Below, piece by piece: positions 24,472 to 33,579 of a stretch of DNA of 64,000 nucleotides; the stretch's first letter is position 1, and each line of letters begins with the position of its first letter. Below the pieces are notes generated by a model. The model worked only from the letters and a program-made list of their open reading frames with translations. It did not search any database and had not been told where the DNA came from. The position numbers were made by a program, and so were the translations under genes. Where the stretch lies: the IMG/VR virus record IMGVR_UViG_3300007516_000010, positions 1-64,000 of that record; one strand, written 5' to 3'. This DNA comes from a virus.

Positions 24472-26223
24472 ATGGCGAAGAAGAAGATAACTAGTTTGAC
24501 AACCCCGCGGCGGCGAGCACCACAGTCTACCGCGGCTAGTTTACCGGTGGCGGCGTTACCGGTACCGCCGCTGGCCAGCGTGAAACCAGCGGTGAAACCC
24601 GCGGCCGCGAAGAGGAAAACGAAAACACCGGTAAGGCTGAGCGAGGCAGACAGCGAGACCGTTGAGAAGATTAACACCCGCGTTTCTCACAGACACGCAC
24701 GGAGAGCCACCGAGCGGGAATCGTTCGTGAGTGTTTACAACGGCATACTAGAGAAGCAGCGGATTAAGAAGAAGATCGGCGAGGACAGTTTGATAGGCTT
24801 CGGTGCCGATACGTTTCAGCTAGGCATTCCGCTTCCGTTCATGCTGCAGTACATGTTTGGCTGTGCGGTACTGCCGATGGGCACTGTAATTGAAGCCAAC
24901 GGCCCGCAGATGTCCTGCAAGACGATGTTGATGTACGAGTTCGGACGCTTTTTCAAGAATAGCGGCGGATGGCTCGACATGATTCTAACTGAAGGCAAGG
25001 TATCGACTAGCCTGATCCGCTCGGTCGTCGGCTGGGACAAGCGATCACGAGACGCGGTATTTTCCGTTCGGGTCAGGCACATGAACCAGATGATGGATGA
25101 GATTACTCGGCGGCTGGCGATCGTGCACACGATGGCTACCAAGGGTATCGATGGGGCTCCTAAGACTGGCTACAAGTTTCCTGTGCTGATGGGGGTCGAC
25201 TCGATTATGGGTGCGAATGCCCTGGAGACGAAGAATAAGATCGAGAAGGAGGGCAGCACGAAACGCGGCTTCCCGATTGAGGCGTTGATCCTTAGCCCGT
25301 ATCTCAAGAACGTGTCCTCAAATATCTCAGGGTTCCCGATCTCACTTTTCTTGATCAACCATCGCAAGGAGAAAGAAAAGGACGACGCGAAGCCGTACGA
25401 GAAGGTCAAGTTCACTAAATCTGGCGGCAAGCAGCTCCGCTTCCAGGCGACCTACGAGTTAGTGACGCATATGGTACGGGAATGGGTTTCTGGCGATCCG
25501 CGTCCCAATAGCAGCAGCGAGATCGAGAACCGCACGATACGCATTGGAAACGATAAGAATTCCGCGGGCACTAACGGACGTGAATTCGATATCCGAGTGA
25601 GCTGGCGGTTCCGCGTGTTGCCGAAGAAGCGAAACGACGGCAAGACAGTGCTGGTCGCTAGACAGATCACCCAGTGGCACTGGGAGGAAGCGATCGCCCC
25701 GTTCTTGATGAGCTGGAAAAAGGGCAGGACGAACGCCCAGGGAGTTAGTAAGGGGGCACAAGAGAGGGTAGCTAAGCTTGATGCGGTGCTTCATCTCAGG
25801 GAGGTAACTAAGGGGTCGTTCTACAGCGACACGCTGGGTATCCCGAAAGCGAAACCGGTTACCGCGTCCGTGATTGGCCGGATGCTTGAGCCTAGCGAAG
25901 AAGACAAGTTGGAGGAAACTGCCGCGGTGCGTGAAAAGCGAGACACGATCATCAAGGGCATACGCGCGGTCTTTGGTATCGACGATGGGTACGAGTGGGA
26001 CTCAAACGTCGATTACCGGTTGGCGATGAAGAAGCTGCAGGACTTCGCCACAAAAGAAGGCGGCGACAGCTTGGACGATTACGTGGATGCTTTAAAGCAC
26101 AACCGGTTTGAAGACGACGAGACTTTTGACGCGGTGCACCTGGGTCTCGACGATCTAACCTTTGACGGTGATGACGACTCGGACATGATCGATGACGACG
26201 ACGAGGATGACTCGTATGGTTAG
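24472..26223 (+). CDS. UvsX/RecA-like recombinase, 583 aa
   Basis: The RecA-type core follows a basic N-terminal extension of about 95 residues (MAKKKITS, Lys/Arg/Pro-rich). Walker A is GPQMSCKT (G144-T151), with Cys in place of the usual Gly before Lys; T4 UvsX also departs from the consensus there. FPVLMGVDSIMG has the Walker B-like aspartate, and FLINHRKEK follows. The C-terminus ends in a strongly acidic tail (DDDSDMIDDDDEDD), as in RecA. It would drive strand exchange with the UvsW-like and gp46/47-like proteins. The P-loop and the acidic tail make the family likely. Confidence 0.78.
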   Translation: MAKKKITSLTTPRRRAPQSTAASLPVAALPVPPLASVKPAVKPAAAKRKTKTPVRLSEADSETVEKINTRVSHRHARRATERESFVSVYNGILEKQRIKKKIGEDSLIGFGADTFQLGIPLPFMLQYMFGCAVLPMGTVIEANGPQMSCKTMLMYEFGRFFKNSGGWLDMILTEGKVSTSLIRSVVGWDKRSRDAVFSVRVRHMNQMMDEITRRLAIVHTMATKGIDGAPKTGYKFPVLMGVDSIMGANALETKNKIEKEGSTKRGFPIEALILSPYLKNVSSNISGFPISLFLINHRKEKEKDDAKPYEKVKFTKSGGKQLRFQATYELVTHMVREWVSGDPRPNSSSEIENRTIRIGNDKNSAGTNGREFDIRVSWRFRVLPKKRNDGKTVLVARQITQWHWEEAIAPFLMSWKKGRTNAQGVSKGAQERVAKLDAVLHLREVTKGSFYSDTLGIPKAKPVTASVIGRMLEPSEEDKLEETAAVREKRDTIIKGIRAVFGIDDGYEWDSNVDYRLAMKKLQDFATKEGGDSLDDYVDALKHNRFEDDETFDAVHLGLDDLTFDGDDDSDMIDDDDEDDSYG

Positions 26224-26761
26224 TCCAAGGGATCAGTTGGCCGCTAGGCTGTCTCGCAAGGAGGGCCGGGACGCCGACTTCGACACCAAGGCAACCGCCG
26301 ACTTGCTACGCGGCATTAAGCTTCCGCCGACGCTGCGTCAGCGAGTCTATGACCACGCCGAGCAGCGAAAGCGAGGGCAACCTAGGATCAAGGATTTCCG
26401 CGAGGTGTTCCCTGATTTCCCGGTTTACATCACCGTTGACCGGCGAGAGAATTTGCGAGACACAGCGGGGCTGGGCCAGTTGTTTCCTGCGCAGAAGATG
26501 GCTTCGCAGCCGTTCGTGCAAGAGTTTTTTAAACTGCGAGCGGCAAGGCATTACGAGATAGCGGGACGCCCGGTCGTGGTTTTGATACGCTGGCCGAGCA
26601 TGGCCGGGACCGTGGCCCTGCATCAAATTCCTTATGACTCGGATTTGCCAGGTGTTTCGATCCGGCTAACTATTCCTGGCGATCCGGCGGAGCGATTAGC
26701 GGTCGAGCCGGTCGAACAGCTATTCACGCTGTTGAGCAGTTACGGCGTGATCATTAGCTGA
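26216..26761 (+). CDS. Unknown protein, 181 aa
   Basis: ATG at 26216 overlaps the preceding stop by 8 bases. The first 60 residues are basic (RLSRKEGRDADF, RVYDHAEQRKRGQPRIKDF), the rest a beta-rich domain. No motif recognised. It is probably expressed with the RecA-like gene by coupling. Confidence 0.65.
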   Translation: MVSPRDQLAARLSRKEGRDADFDTKATADLLRGIKLPPTLRQRVYDHAEQRKRGQPRIKDFREVFPDFPVYITVDRRENLRDTAGLGQLFPAQKMASQPFVQEFFKLRAARHYEIAGRPVVVLIRWPSMAGTVALHQIPYDSDLPGVSIRLTIPGDPAERLAVEPVEQLFTLLSSYGVIIS

Positions 26762-26784
26762 TGGGTTCAAAGTAGGGAAAAGCG

Positions 26785-27819
26785 ATGATTGTTCCGGTAC
26801 GCAAACTCGACTTTACGGGCGTAGAAGGTAAACGGCTTTTTGTGGGCCTGCTAGCGGCCGACGCCAAGAATCTACGCCTGATTGAGGTCGACAGTGCTCA
26901 GTCGATCTATCTCGACGCTCGCTGTTTGATGGCAGGCAAGTACCAGATCACGGCGGTCGGGGCGAACCAGTACTTTGCCGTCTTGGGCAAAGGGCTTAAT
27001 CAATTGGTTCGATTTATGCTCTCAGACGAGGCTGGACACAGTACTCAGCCGGGTGAGATCAATCCGATGATCGCGAGGATAGTGAATCAATTAGCCAAGC
27101 ATCGCGAGGTAGCGATGCTTGGCCATCGGGCGGTGGTCTCCGAAGACCGACGGCAGCTTGATGGGTTTGTGGGTAGGTCGTACTTCGTAGTTTCGAATTT
27201 CGAGGTACACGATTATTTCAGCATGGCGTGCGAGGCGCTGCGAGGTAACTTGAAGTTTTATACTGCCTCGATACATGGTCGAGACATGACCGCTGTTTAC
27301 GCAGCGAAAAGTGACACGATCAAGATGAATGAGGTGGTGCTCAAGCAGGGGGCGGTGATTCAGAACAGTGAGACTGCTGGCAGGGCGATACGCAGTGCGT
27401 GTGTGGTGCTCGACTCGGTTAGCCGTCAGTGGAGCGTGGACCGGTTCTACGCTGACACTCGTGTGCTGCACATCCGAGGAGCGAAACTGCGAGATCGGAT
27501 GATGCAGTCAGCCGATACGTTGTCTGGATACCAGATGTCATCGGAAGAAATTTCTTCCGCGATAGCGAAGGCAAGGTCGCGAAGTTTATCTCCTGAGGCA
27601 TTGCAGGCGGGACGGTCGAAATTGGTAAGTAGGGCGGAGAGACTGGGGGTATCCGCGGAGCTAGTTGACCAGATACTTTCTTCGCTAACGTTGGACACCA
27701 GACGAGCACCTACCTTGTTTGATATCTACACAAAGTGTTTACTACAGGCAGCGAACACGAATCTGAATCGTTCGATGCCGCTCAGACAGTTTGCGTTTTC
27801 TTTAGTGTTCGGCGGGTAA
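26785..27819 (+). CDS. Unknown protein, 344 aa
   Basis: ATG at 26785 follows AGTAGGGAAAAGCG. The sequence looks like a mixed alpha/beta domain (about 1-200) followed by a helical region (LSGYQMSSEEISSAIAKAR). No conserved enzyme motif is visible. Its neighbours are the RecA-like cluster and a Lys-tailed unknown, so a role in DNA handling is possible, without evidence. Confidence 0.7.
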   Translation: MIVPVRKLDFTGVEGKRLFVGLLAADAKNLRLIEVDSAQSIYLDARCLMAGKYQITAVGANQYFAVLGKGLNQLVRFMLSDEAGHSTQPGEINPMIARIVNQLAKHREVAMLGHRAVVSEDRRQLDGFVGRSYFVVSNFEVHDYFSMACEALRGNLKFYTASIHGRDMTAVYAAKSDTIKMNEVVLKQGAVIQNSETAGRAIRSACVVLDSVSRQWSVDRFYADTRVLHIRGAKLRDRMMQSADTLSGYQMSSEEISSAIAKARSRSLSPEALQAGRSKLVSRAERLGVSAELVDQILSSLTLDTRRAPTLFDIYTKCLLQAANTNLNRSMPLRQFAFSLVFGG

Positions 27820-27859
27820 ATTTCCTACCGGACAAGAGTTTCTACAGTGAAGGGCTAAT

Positions 27860-28969
27860 ATGGCGAATAGAGACGAGTTGGCGGTTACGACGGAGAAGGT
27901 CGCTACCGAGGGTCAGTTGGTGTTGACCACCGTGAAGACGTTCAATCCACTGATGACAGATGTGAATCGTAGGTGGGAAACTGGTTTGCGAAGCCGGGCG
28001 GCTGATGACGCCAAGTTGTTCTACATGATGGCAACGGACGTTGTGACGATAGCTCGCAATCCGGAAGGCTACGGAGATGACGCAGTCGAGCGGCTATGGA
28101 AAGTGCACCATTTGGACGATGCGACCAAGAAGCTCTATCTGTTGGTCGGCACAACCATTAAGCGAGAGTTCTTCGAGCAGATAGAGCAGTACAACGCTTC
28201 AGCGAACTCGGCGTACGCTTCGATCAGCGCTGGTCACCTGATATTGATCTCGTCGCTACCGACGGATAAGGCGAGGCAGAAATGCTTCTCGCTCATCAAG
28301 TTTAACAAGTGGTCAATCAAGTCGGCCAAAGTCTGGGCGGACGAGCAGAACGATAAGCTGGGCGAGAAAGACAGCAAGCCAAAAAGAATTGTGACGATGT
28401 TCGGCAAGATCATTAAAAGTGCCAAGCAGTTGATCGATTCGAGTGACCCGCTGTCTAACGAAACGTTTATCAGCGATCTGGAATCGGTCGACTCCAAGGA
28501 TACGGCCACAGCGATAGAGCGATGTATCGCGATCAAGGAAGCCTACGAGACGATCTGCGAGACAGGCGAAGACCGGATCATGGTGCTGGACAACGTGATT
28601 CAGCGGTTGTCAGATCAGCGAAACGCGACCCAGGCTCGCTTGGCAGCGAAGAATCAGGACCTGGAGGATCGCCAGTCGAAGGCCAAGCGGAAGCTAGCGG
28701 CCGCTGCGGAGGCAAGTAACGCCGCAGCAACAAATCCGGCTAAGGGCGAGATAGTACAGGGCAAGGTAGTTAAAGGTAAGTTAGCGGCACCGGTTGCCGC
28801 GGCCGTGACACGTGTACCGGTACTTAAGAAGGTGTCGCGCACGGGAAGTACGCAGCCGGCCGCGAAGTCAGTTCCTCCGCAGACCAAGCAGGTGACAAAA
28901 TCCCCAACCAATCCTCCCATGCCCGCGAAAAAGAAGAAGCTTGTTCGCCGGGTTATCAATCCGAGCTGA
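27860..28969 (+). CDS. Unknown protein with basic C-terminal tail, 369 aa
   Basis: ATG at 27860 follows a GAAGGGCTAAT ribosome binding site. Residues 1-260 are helical and charged. Residues 270-369 are a Lys/Ala/Pro-rich tail ending in KKKKLVRRVINPS, with a KKVSRTG segment before it. The tail resembles those in the proteins at 22721, 31520, 33194 and 35478. No domain is recognised. Confidence 0.7.
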   Translation: MANRDELAVTTEKVATEGQLVLTTVKTFNPLMTDVNRRWETGLRSRAADDAKLFYMMATDVVTIARNPEGYGDDAVERLWKVHHLDDATKKLYLLVGTTIKREFFEQIEQYNASANSAYASISAGHLILISSLPTDKARQKCFSLIKFNKWSIKSAKVWADEQNDKLGEKDSKPKRIVTMFGKIIKSAKQLIDSSDPLSNETFISDLESVDSKDTATAIERCIAIKEAYETICETGEDRIMVLDNVIQRLSDQRNATQARLAAKNQDLEDRQSKAKRKLAAAAEASNAAATNPAKGEIVQGKVVKGKLAAPVAAAVTRVPVLKKVSRTGSTQPAAKSVPPQTKQVTKSPTNPPMPAKKKKLVRRVINPS

Positions 28970-28988
28970 TCGTCGGTAGTTTTTATTC

Positions 28989-29024
28989 CCCTGGTCTTCT
29001 CTTCGATTCGCCAGAAGACCAGGG
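28989..29024 (+). promoter_or_regulatory. Perfect 12-bp hairpin before the gene at 29038
   Basis: CCCTGGTCTTCT and AGAAGACCAGGG pair fully around a 12-base loop. The stem ends 13 bases before the ATG at 29038. A T-run is missing after the stem but present before it. It may be a terminator for the preceding gene or a 5'-leader structure for the next. Confidence 0.6.
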
Positions 29025-29037
29025 TTTACGGGCTGCT

Positions 29038-29415
29038 ATGGTGGCAACCGGCGACGGGCTGAGCGTTTACTACTTTGGCGAAGACGGCCCGCTGATCAGT
29101 GACATCGTCGCTGAGGGCATCATTGACAGCCGCAAGTCGGCCATGAAGCTGGTCGCTGACGCGGTGTGTCATGCGATTAATTCCGGTGCGGACTACTTCG
29201 AGTTGCTGCGAATGGTCGGGAGAATGCGAGCCGTCTCAACAAGCTATGCGTTTACGCTCGGCGATGATTGGGAGACAGGGACGATCGAGGCTACGTTACA
29301 GGTGGCGTACTGGCAGTTTAACGCTAAGACGGAAGAGCTGGTCAGGATCATCCCGGACGTGTCACACGATCTACGTGCACTTCGGGACTGGGAGGCTGGC
29401 AGTGCTTGTCAGTAA
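29038..29415 (+). CDS. Unknown protein, 125 aa
   Basis: ATG at 29038 lies just after a strong hairpin and has only a weak ribosome binding site. The product is a mostly helical small protein (VVADAVCHAINSGADYFELLRMVGRM). No motif recognised. It overlaps the next start by 14 bases. Confidence 0.65.
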   Translation: MVATGDGLSVYYFGEDGPLISDIVAEGIIDSRKSAMKLVADAVCHAINSGADYFELLRMVGRMRAVSTSYAFTLGDDWETGTIEATLQVAYWQFNAKTEELVRIIPDVSHDLRALRDWEAGSACQ

Positions 29416-30151
29416 CGACGATTTTGTAAAGCTTCCTGCATTCTCCGCTGTAAAAACCAAGCTGCGGTTTATGGGGTTGCTGCAGGTAATGGCCGAGAAC
29501 AACGGTGTTCCGGACGCTTTCCAGATCTGCCGGTCGCTAGGCTTATCTCATGACTACTCTCGCCGGGCGGTGGCGATTTCCGTAGGCGACGCAGAATCGC
29601 GTCCCGATTCGGTTGCGATTCGGCGGCGGTGTGCGTACCGGCTGGCAGCCAACCACGCCAGGCTCGCTAGGGGTTGGGCTTGCCCGCCCGGCGAAATAGT
29701 GAGAGACCAGTACTGCGGTGCAGTAATCACTGGTGTCGAAGTTCGTGTCGATAAAGGTGGTTCGCGTATTTACTTGCTGATAGCGTATCGCGTCTTGACC
29801 GGGCGGACGGCAGCCGAGCAGGTAATTGATAGATGCAGTAGCGGTACAGCGAAGATGATCCATTTTTCTCTGAGCGGTCGCCCGCGTAACTGTGGGTCGT
29901 ACACGCCGTTGCTGCTAGTAGGATTAGAGGCGGCGATTTCGCTGCGTAGAGAGATGGGAGACGTTAAGGTGGTTTCGGTGGGTGTATCCCGGTCGCAGCA
30001 GACCCGCAACAAGAAATTGACTCGCGAGCGATTTCGCCGTAACGCAGATTGCCTATTCGGTTTTGGTGTAGATTGTTGCCATTGCGGGGTCGGGCGAACA
30101 GAGTGTCGTCGCTCCGTGTTGGCAATTGATACACACATCATCGGAAACTGA
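29402..30151 (+). CDS. Unknown protein with C-terminal Cys cluster, 249 aa, GTG start
   Basis: The GTG at 29402 has GGGAGGCTGGCA directly upstream; upstream in-frame ATG codons lie inside the preceding gene and are less likely. The N-terminal 60 residues (VAENNGVPDAFQICRSLGLSHDYSRRAV would be the core) suggest a helix-turn-helix-like region. The C-terminus has CCHCGVGRTEC, a possible small zinc site. It may be a DNA-binding regulator, but the domain call is by impression only. Confidence 0.6.
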   Translation: MLVSNDDFVKLPAFSAVKTKLRFMGLLQVMAENNGVPDAFQICRSLGLSHDYSRRAVAISVGDAESRPDSVAIRRRCAYRLAANHARLARGWACPPGEIVRDQYCGAVITGVEVRVDKGGSRIYLLIAYRVLTGRTAAEQVIDRCSSGTAKMIHFSLSGRPRNCGSYTPLLLVGLEAAISLRREMGDVKVVSVGVSRSQQTRNKKLTRERFRRNADCLFGFGVDCCHCGVGRTECRRSVLAIDTHIIGN

Positions 30152-30152
30152 A

Positions 30153-30881
30153 ATGCGAGACGCCGCTAAGACCCCTCAAGAATTACATGAACGACTTACT
30201 CAGAAGTTTCTGGCGGCGCGTTGCCGGAACGACTCCAGTGGTAGCATTCATAACCCGCAGGCTGACGTCTCAGTGATGATGGCGTTCATGTTCGAACACA
30301 TCGAAGCGGCGTTTAAGCAGAACGCTTGGCCAGAGTTGACAGGTTTCTTGATAGGCAAGTCGGGCGTCGACAAAAACGATTTTGTCGCCGAGCATGTCCG
30401 CAACGTGCACTTGCTAGTGGCGGATTACATCAAGGCCGCCTACGTGCCCACCGAGGAGCAGAAGTTGCACATGACCTTCGAGCAGACGCTTGATTCACTG
30501 GGCTGGCATTCACAGCCGATGGCCGCAAGGGTTGCGTATGTGTACATGCTGGGACTGTTTCATATGTCGCGATGCTGGGTAATCGGTAGGCAGTCCAATG
30601 AGCTCGGCATTTCGCCGGAGAGGGGTTTTGAAGACATTGCCGCAGCGGCCGGTGTGGAACTACGGATGTACGATCAACGGATCAATCCGACAATCGAAGC
30701 CCGCAATACATTACGGGATTCGGTGGTCTACGCACAGCAGCTAGGGATGTCTCGTGATTCGATCATTGCAGAGGTCGACACGACGCTGCGGGATTCTTCG
30801 CTGGTGTCGCGTGCGATGTCATTGGTTAAAACAGCCGCATCGCGGCTGTATGACCGCGTGAATCCTCCTACGAAAGATTAG
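30153..30881 (+). CDS. Unknown protein, 242 aa, with a palindrome copy inside
   Basis: ATG at 30153 follows CATCGGAAACTGAA. The sequence is helical with many Met and aromatic residues (MMAFMFEHIEAAFKQN). A partial copy of the dispersed palindrome at 30363-30390 encodes VDKNDFVAEH. No domain recognised. It precedes the RuvC-like gene by seven bases. Confidence 0.7.
   Translation: MRDAAKTPQELHERLTQKFLAARCRNDSSGSIHNPQADVSVMMAFMFEHIEAAFKQNAWPELTGFLIGKSGVDKNDFVAEHVRNVHLLVADYIKAAYVPTEEQKLHMTFEQTLDSLGWHSQPMAARVAYVYMLGLFHMSRCWVIGRQSNELGISPERGFEDIAAAAGVELRMYDQRINPTIEARNTLRDSVVYAQQLGMSRDSIIAEVDTTLRDSSLVSRAMSLVKTAASRLYDRVNPPTKD
30363..30390. repeat. Dispersed palindrome copy 5 (imperfect, inside a gene)
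   Basis: GCGTCGACAAAAACGATTTTGTCGCC matches the intergenic palindrome except for one base in the left arm and the centre. It encodes VDKNDFVAEH in the gene at 30153. Confidence 0.6.
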
Positions 30882-30888
30882 TTGAAAT

Positions 30889-31536
30889 ATGGGTAAAGCC
30901 GAACGTCGGTTGGCTCCCTGCGGAGTCGACGTCGGGGTTTCCGGCGGGTTTGGGATGGTTTGCGATCAAGAACTGGTGCTGGCGGATTGCCCAAAGGGAA
31001 AGCCGACGCCGTACCAGGAGCTGGAGGGCAGCTACAAGAAGCTGACAGCTAAAGACAAAGCGAAACCACGCTATGTAGATAAGACGTTACGCCCCAGAAA
31101 GGCCAAGGTATTCGATTCGCTCGAAATGCTTGAGCTACTTAACTGGGCCAAGACGCTAGCCAAAGAGCGTGGCTACTGTGGTTTGTTCGTGGTGGTTGAG
31201 CAGCCGCAGCTGCACATTGGGAAATCGCATCCGTCGAGCTACATGGTAACCGGCGGATGCTTTCATACCTGGGCATATTCGCTCAGGTCGATGGGGATTA
31301 AGTGGGGTGCGGTATCACCTTCTCATTGGAAGAGTGGATACAAACTCACGTCTGACAAGCTACACAGCCGGTCCCGCCTGGCTGAGTTGTTACCCTCTGC
31401 GGTGGGTAAACGCACAGTCAGCGACAACAAGCTCGTGCTGGACCAGCACGACGTTAGTGAAGCCGTACTCTTGGCAATGTGGCTGAGAGACTTTTGCCCT
31501 CAATACTTACAGGATAACTATGTTCCCGGAAACTGA
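30889..31536 (+). CDS. RuvC-like Holliday-junction resolvase, 215 aa
   Basis: The RNase H-fold acidic residues of RuvC-type resolvases are present: D14 in CGVDVGVSGG, E104 in VVVEQPQ, and D188 with E191 in QHDVSEAVLLA. It would cut four-way junctions and branched replicative DNA before packaging. The length is slightly larger than bacterial RuvC (about 175). A KxxxY-like basic region lies between E104 and D188. Its ribosome binding site is weak. The next gene overlaps by 17 bases. Confidence 0.72.
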   Translation: MGKAERRLAPCGVDVGVSGGFGMVCDQELVLADCPKGKPTPYQELEGSYKKLTAKDKAKPRYVDKTLRPRKAKVFDSLEMLELLNWAKTLAKERGYCGLFVVVEQPQLHIGKSHPSSYMVTGGCFHTWAYSLRSMGIKWGAVSPSHWKSGYKLTSDKLHSRSRLAELLPSAVGKRTVSDNKLVLDQHDVSEAVLLAMWLRDFCPQYLQDNYVPGN

Positions 31537-32233
31537 TGTCAGAATCATTGTCGCCGCGGCGATTAGCCCGATCGAACACTCGCAGCTGGAGGCTCTACGA
31601 CCTCCGTTTCGCGTGCCTGGAAACATCTCCCAGGCGTCGACGATCGCCAAGTACGAAGCCGAATACCCGCAGAAATGGGCGGACTCGGCGATTGAGCGAG
31701 TCCACACGTCGGTAGTGGAGTCGATGCATTTGATTGTTTACGTCAACGACGAGAAGGTCATCGACGAGCTTGTCGGCCCGACTCAGGCCCGTGTGCGAGT
31801 GTTCGAGGCAATCAGCGATGCGACGCGGAATGCCGAGCGAGTATCGGTACGGTGGTTTGGTGAAAACAGCAAGCTGGTGCAGAAGCACCTGCTGTTCGCG
31901 TTCTCGTTCGCTAATCTGCTCACTCGCGAGGCCGGCAAGCTAACTGGCAAAATCGATCATCGTTTGTTTTACGCTTCACAGCACTTCTCGCTGGAAGCTT
32001 TGCTGGAGGTCGACAAGGAGCCCAACGTGGCGATGTCGCACGCCGTTGAGCATTTGCTGCCAGCGGGCACGATCCCTGCGGGACAATCGATCACCGGCAG
32101 CCTGATCCAGGATGCAAGGTTGATCGAGCAGTGCTTTGCTGCTGTGGGTGAGTTGCCCTCGGGTGCGACCGCAGAGGTGGTATCCATGACCAAGACAGTG
32201 ATACGCCGCGTGGTCAAAAAAGTTGGGGGTTAA
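31520..32233 (+). CDS. Unknown protein with basic tail, 237 aa
   Basis: ATG at 31520 is inside the end of the RuvC-like gene, with ACAGGATAACT as ribosome binding site. The bulk is an alpha/beta region; the last 15 residues, KTVIRRVVKKVGG, repeat the basic tail motif seen in several other genes here. No domain recognised. Confidence 0.68.
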   Translation: MFPETDVRIIVAAAISPIEHSQLEALRPPFRVPGNISQASTIAKYEAEYPQKWADSAIERVHTSVVESMHLIVYVNDEKVIDELVGPTQARVRVFEAISDATRNAERVSVRWFGENSKLVQKHLLFAFSFANLLTREAGKLTGKIDHRLFYASQHFSLEALLEVDKEPNVAMSHAVEHLLPAGTIPAGQSITGSLIQDARLIEQCFAAVGELPSGATAEVVSMTKTVIRRVVKKVGG

Positions 32234-32237
32234 CAAC

Positions 32238-32927
32238 ATGTTCTTGCCGTCCGGTATCATTTCGTCGGAGCAGACTACTGCGGAGAGATTCGCGGCCAAG
32301 CTGCTCAAGGGGCTATCTGCGACTTCGTTAACCGCGGCGGACGAGGACTATGTGCTGCTGAACCCGTTCATATTCAACCTTTGCTTGCCGGAGGCTCCGA
32401 TCGATCTGGTAACGGAATCGATGCGAGTCACAGGTATGCCGTCATCGCATACTTGCATTCGGCTCCCAGCGGAGGTGTTTGATTACGGGCAACGCGGGCG
32501 AGACGTACAGATTCCTGGAAATCTGCTTGTTGCGATTCCCAAAGAGCAGTGGGAGACTGTGCGGCAGTTTATTCTTTCTGTCATGTTCATCGAGCCCGGC
32601 TCAAAGAGCTGTGTGTTTGTACGGTTAGGCGAGATTCTGCTGCGAGATCCTTTCGTCTCTACTAGCAAAGTCATCACCGACGTAGCAGCCGACACGGTTG
32701 CGGTGCAGGTGGTCGTAGTCGAGGCAGGTCGCCACGCATGGGTGCTGCGAGCTTCGACGGGTTGGCCACTGAATTCCCGGTACGATTTTGCTATGGTGAG
32801 GACTTCTGGGGATGCTCGCGGCGAGAGAGCTTGCGAATTATTCACCCAGGGTGAACAAAACCCACTGACGAAAGCAGAAGAAGAACATGGCAGATTCGAT
32901 TTTGGAGAAGATGGCGATACCCGATGA
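32238..32927 (+). CDS. Unknown protein, 229 aa
   Basis: ATG at 32238 was chosen over a TTG at 32223 that overlaps the previous stop. It is a beta-rich protein (GNLLVAIPKEQWETVRQFIL; KSCVFVRLGEILLRD). No motif recognised. The last 41 bases overlap the gene at 32887. A TGCTATGGT sequence at 32791-32799 inside its end could be an extended -10 element for the next gene. Confidence 0.65.
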   Translation: MFLPSGIISSEQTTAERFAAKLLKGLSATSLTAADEDYVLLNPFIFNLCLPEAPIDLVTESMRVTGMPSSHTCIRLPAEVFDYGQRGRDVQIPGNLLVAIPKEQWETVRQFILSVMFIEPGSKSCVFVRLGEILLRDPFVSTSKVITDVAADTVAVQVVVVEAGRHAWVLRASTGWPLNSRYDFAMVRTSGDARGERACELFTQGEQNPLTKAEEEHGRFDFGEDGDTR

Positions 32928-33579
32928 CGGCTCGGCTTGGTCGACTCGGATGTCGACGGCGTTAGCCACAGTGAGGTTATCGTCGGAAGACGAGTCTGCA
33001 GGCAGTAAGCTGGAGCAGAACCTGCAGAGATCCGTATTGTTGGTTACGTCCAAGCTCAATCAGGAGGCAAAGACAAGCGGACACCGTATCATTGGGGTTT
33101 ACGCTCCGTCGTTCGCATTTAACATTACGTCTAACGGCGATACGCTGGTGGTCGTAGCCTTGTGCGCGTTGTTCTTGCAGCCCGAAGAAAGTCATGCCGC
33201 CAAAATTGCAAATACACCAGCCCGAAATTCCACCAGTGGCGGTACCAAAGAAGCGGCTATTGAAAAAATCATTGCCCGCTCCTCCCAGCGGTTCACCGCG
33301 TCCAGCGGAGCGGACGCCGAAGGTATCAAGCCCTACCGAATCCTCGACCCTTCCCCGCTCGGCAGTCCGCCGGTCTTCGTTGCCACCCCAGGCGACCGTC
33401 GACCATCCGACACCGGCGGCACCCGAGTCGTCCACCAAATCAACGCCTCCTCAAAAGCGATTGATAAAGCGGAAACGGTCTCAACCGTCGCCGACGGCGG
33501 AGCCGCCACCACCGGTCAACAAATACCAGTTGTTACTGGCCACGTTGGGAAATCGCCCTCGATGCGAGGGGTGTTCTGA
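32887..33579 (+). CDS. Unknown protein, 230 aa, overlapping the next gene by about 390 bases
   Basis: Starts at ATG 32887. The first 100 residues look like a compact domain (SWSTRMSTALATVRLSSEDE; GVYAPSFAFNITSNGDTLVVVALCALFLQPEE). After about residue 100 the composition becomes Thr/Gly/Ser/Ala-rich, over the same bases that encode the Pro/Lys-rich start of the next gene in the +1 frame. Either the two genes truly overlap, or the last part is not read, or a +1 frameshift joins the two frames. Confidence 0.55.
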   Translation: MADSILEKMAIPDDGSAWSTRMSTALATVRLSSEDESAGSKLEQNLQRSVLLVTSKLNQEAKTSGHRIIGVYAPSFAFNITSNGDTLVVVALCALFLQPEESHAAKIANTPARNSTSGGTKEAAIEKIIARSSQRFTASSGADAEGIKPYRILDPSPLGSPPVFVATPGDRRPSDTGGTRVVHQINASSKAIDKAETVSTVADGGAATTGQQIPVVTGHVGKSPSMRGVF

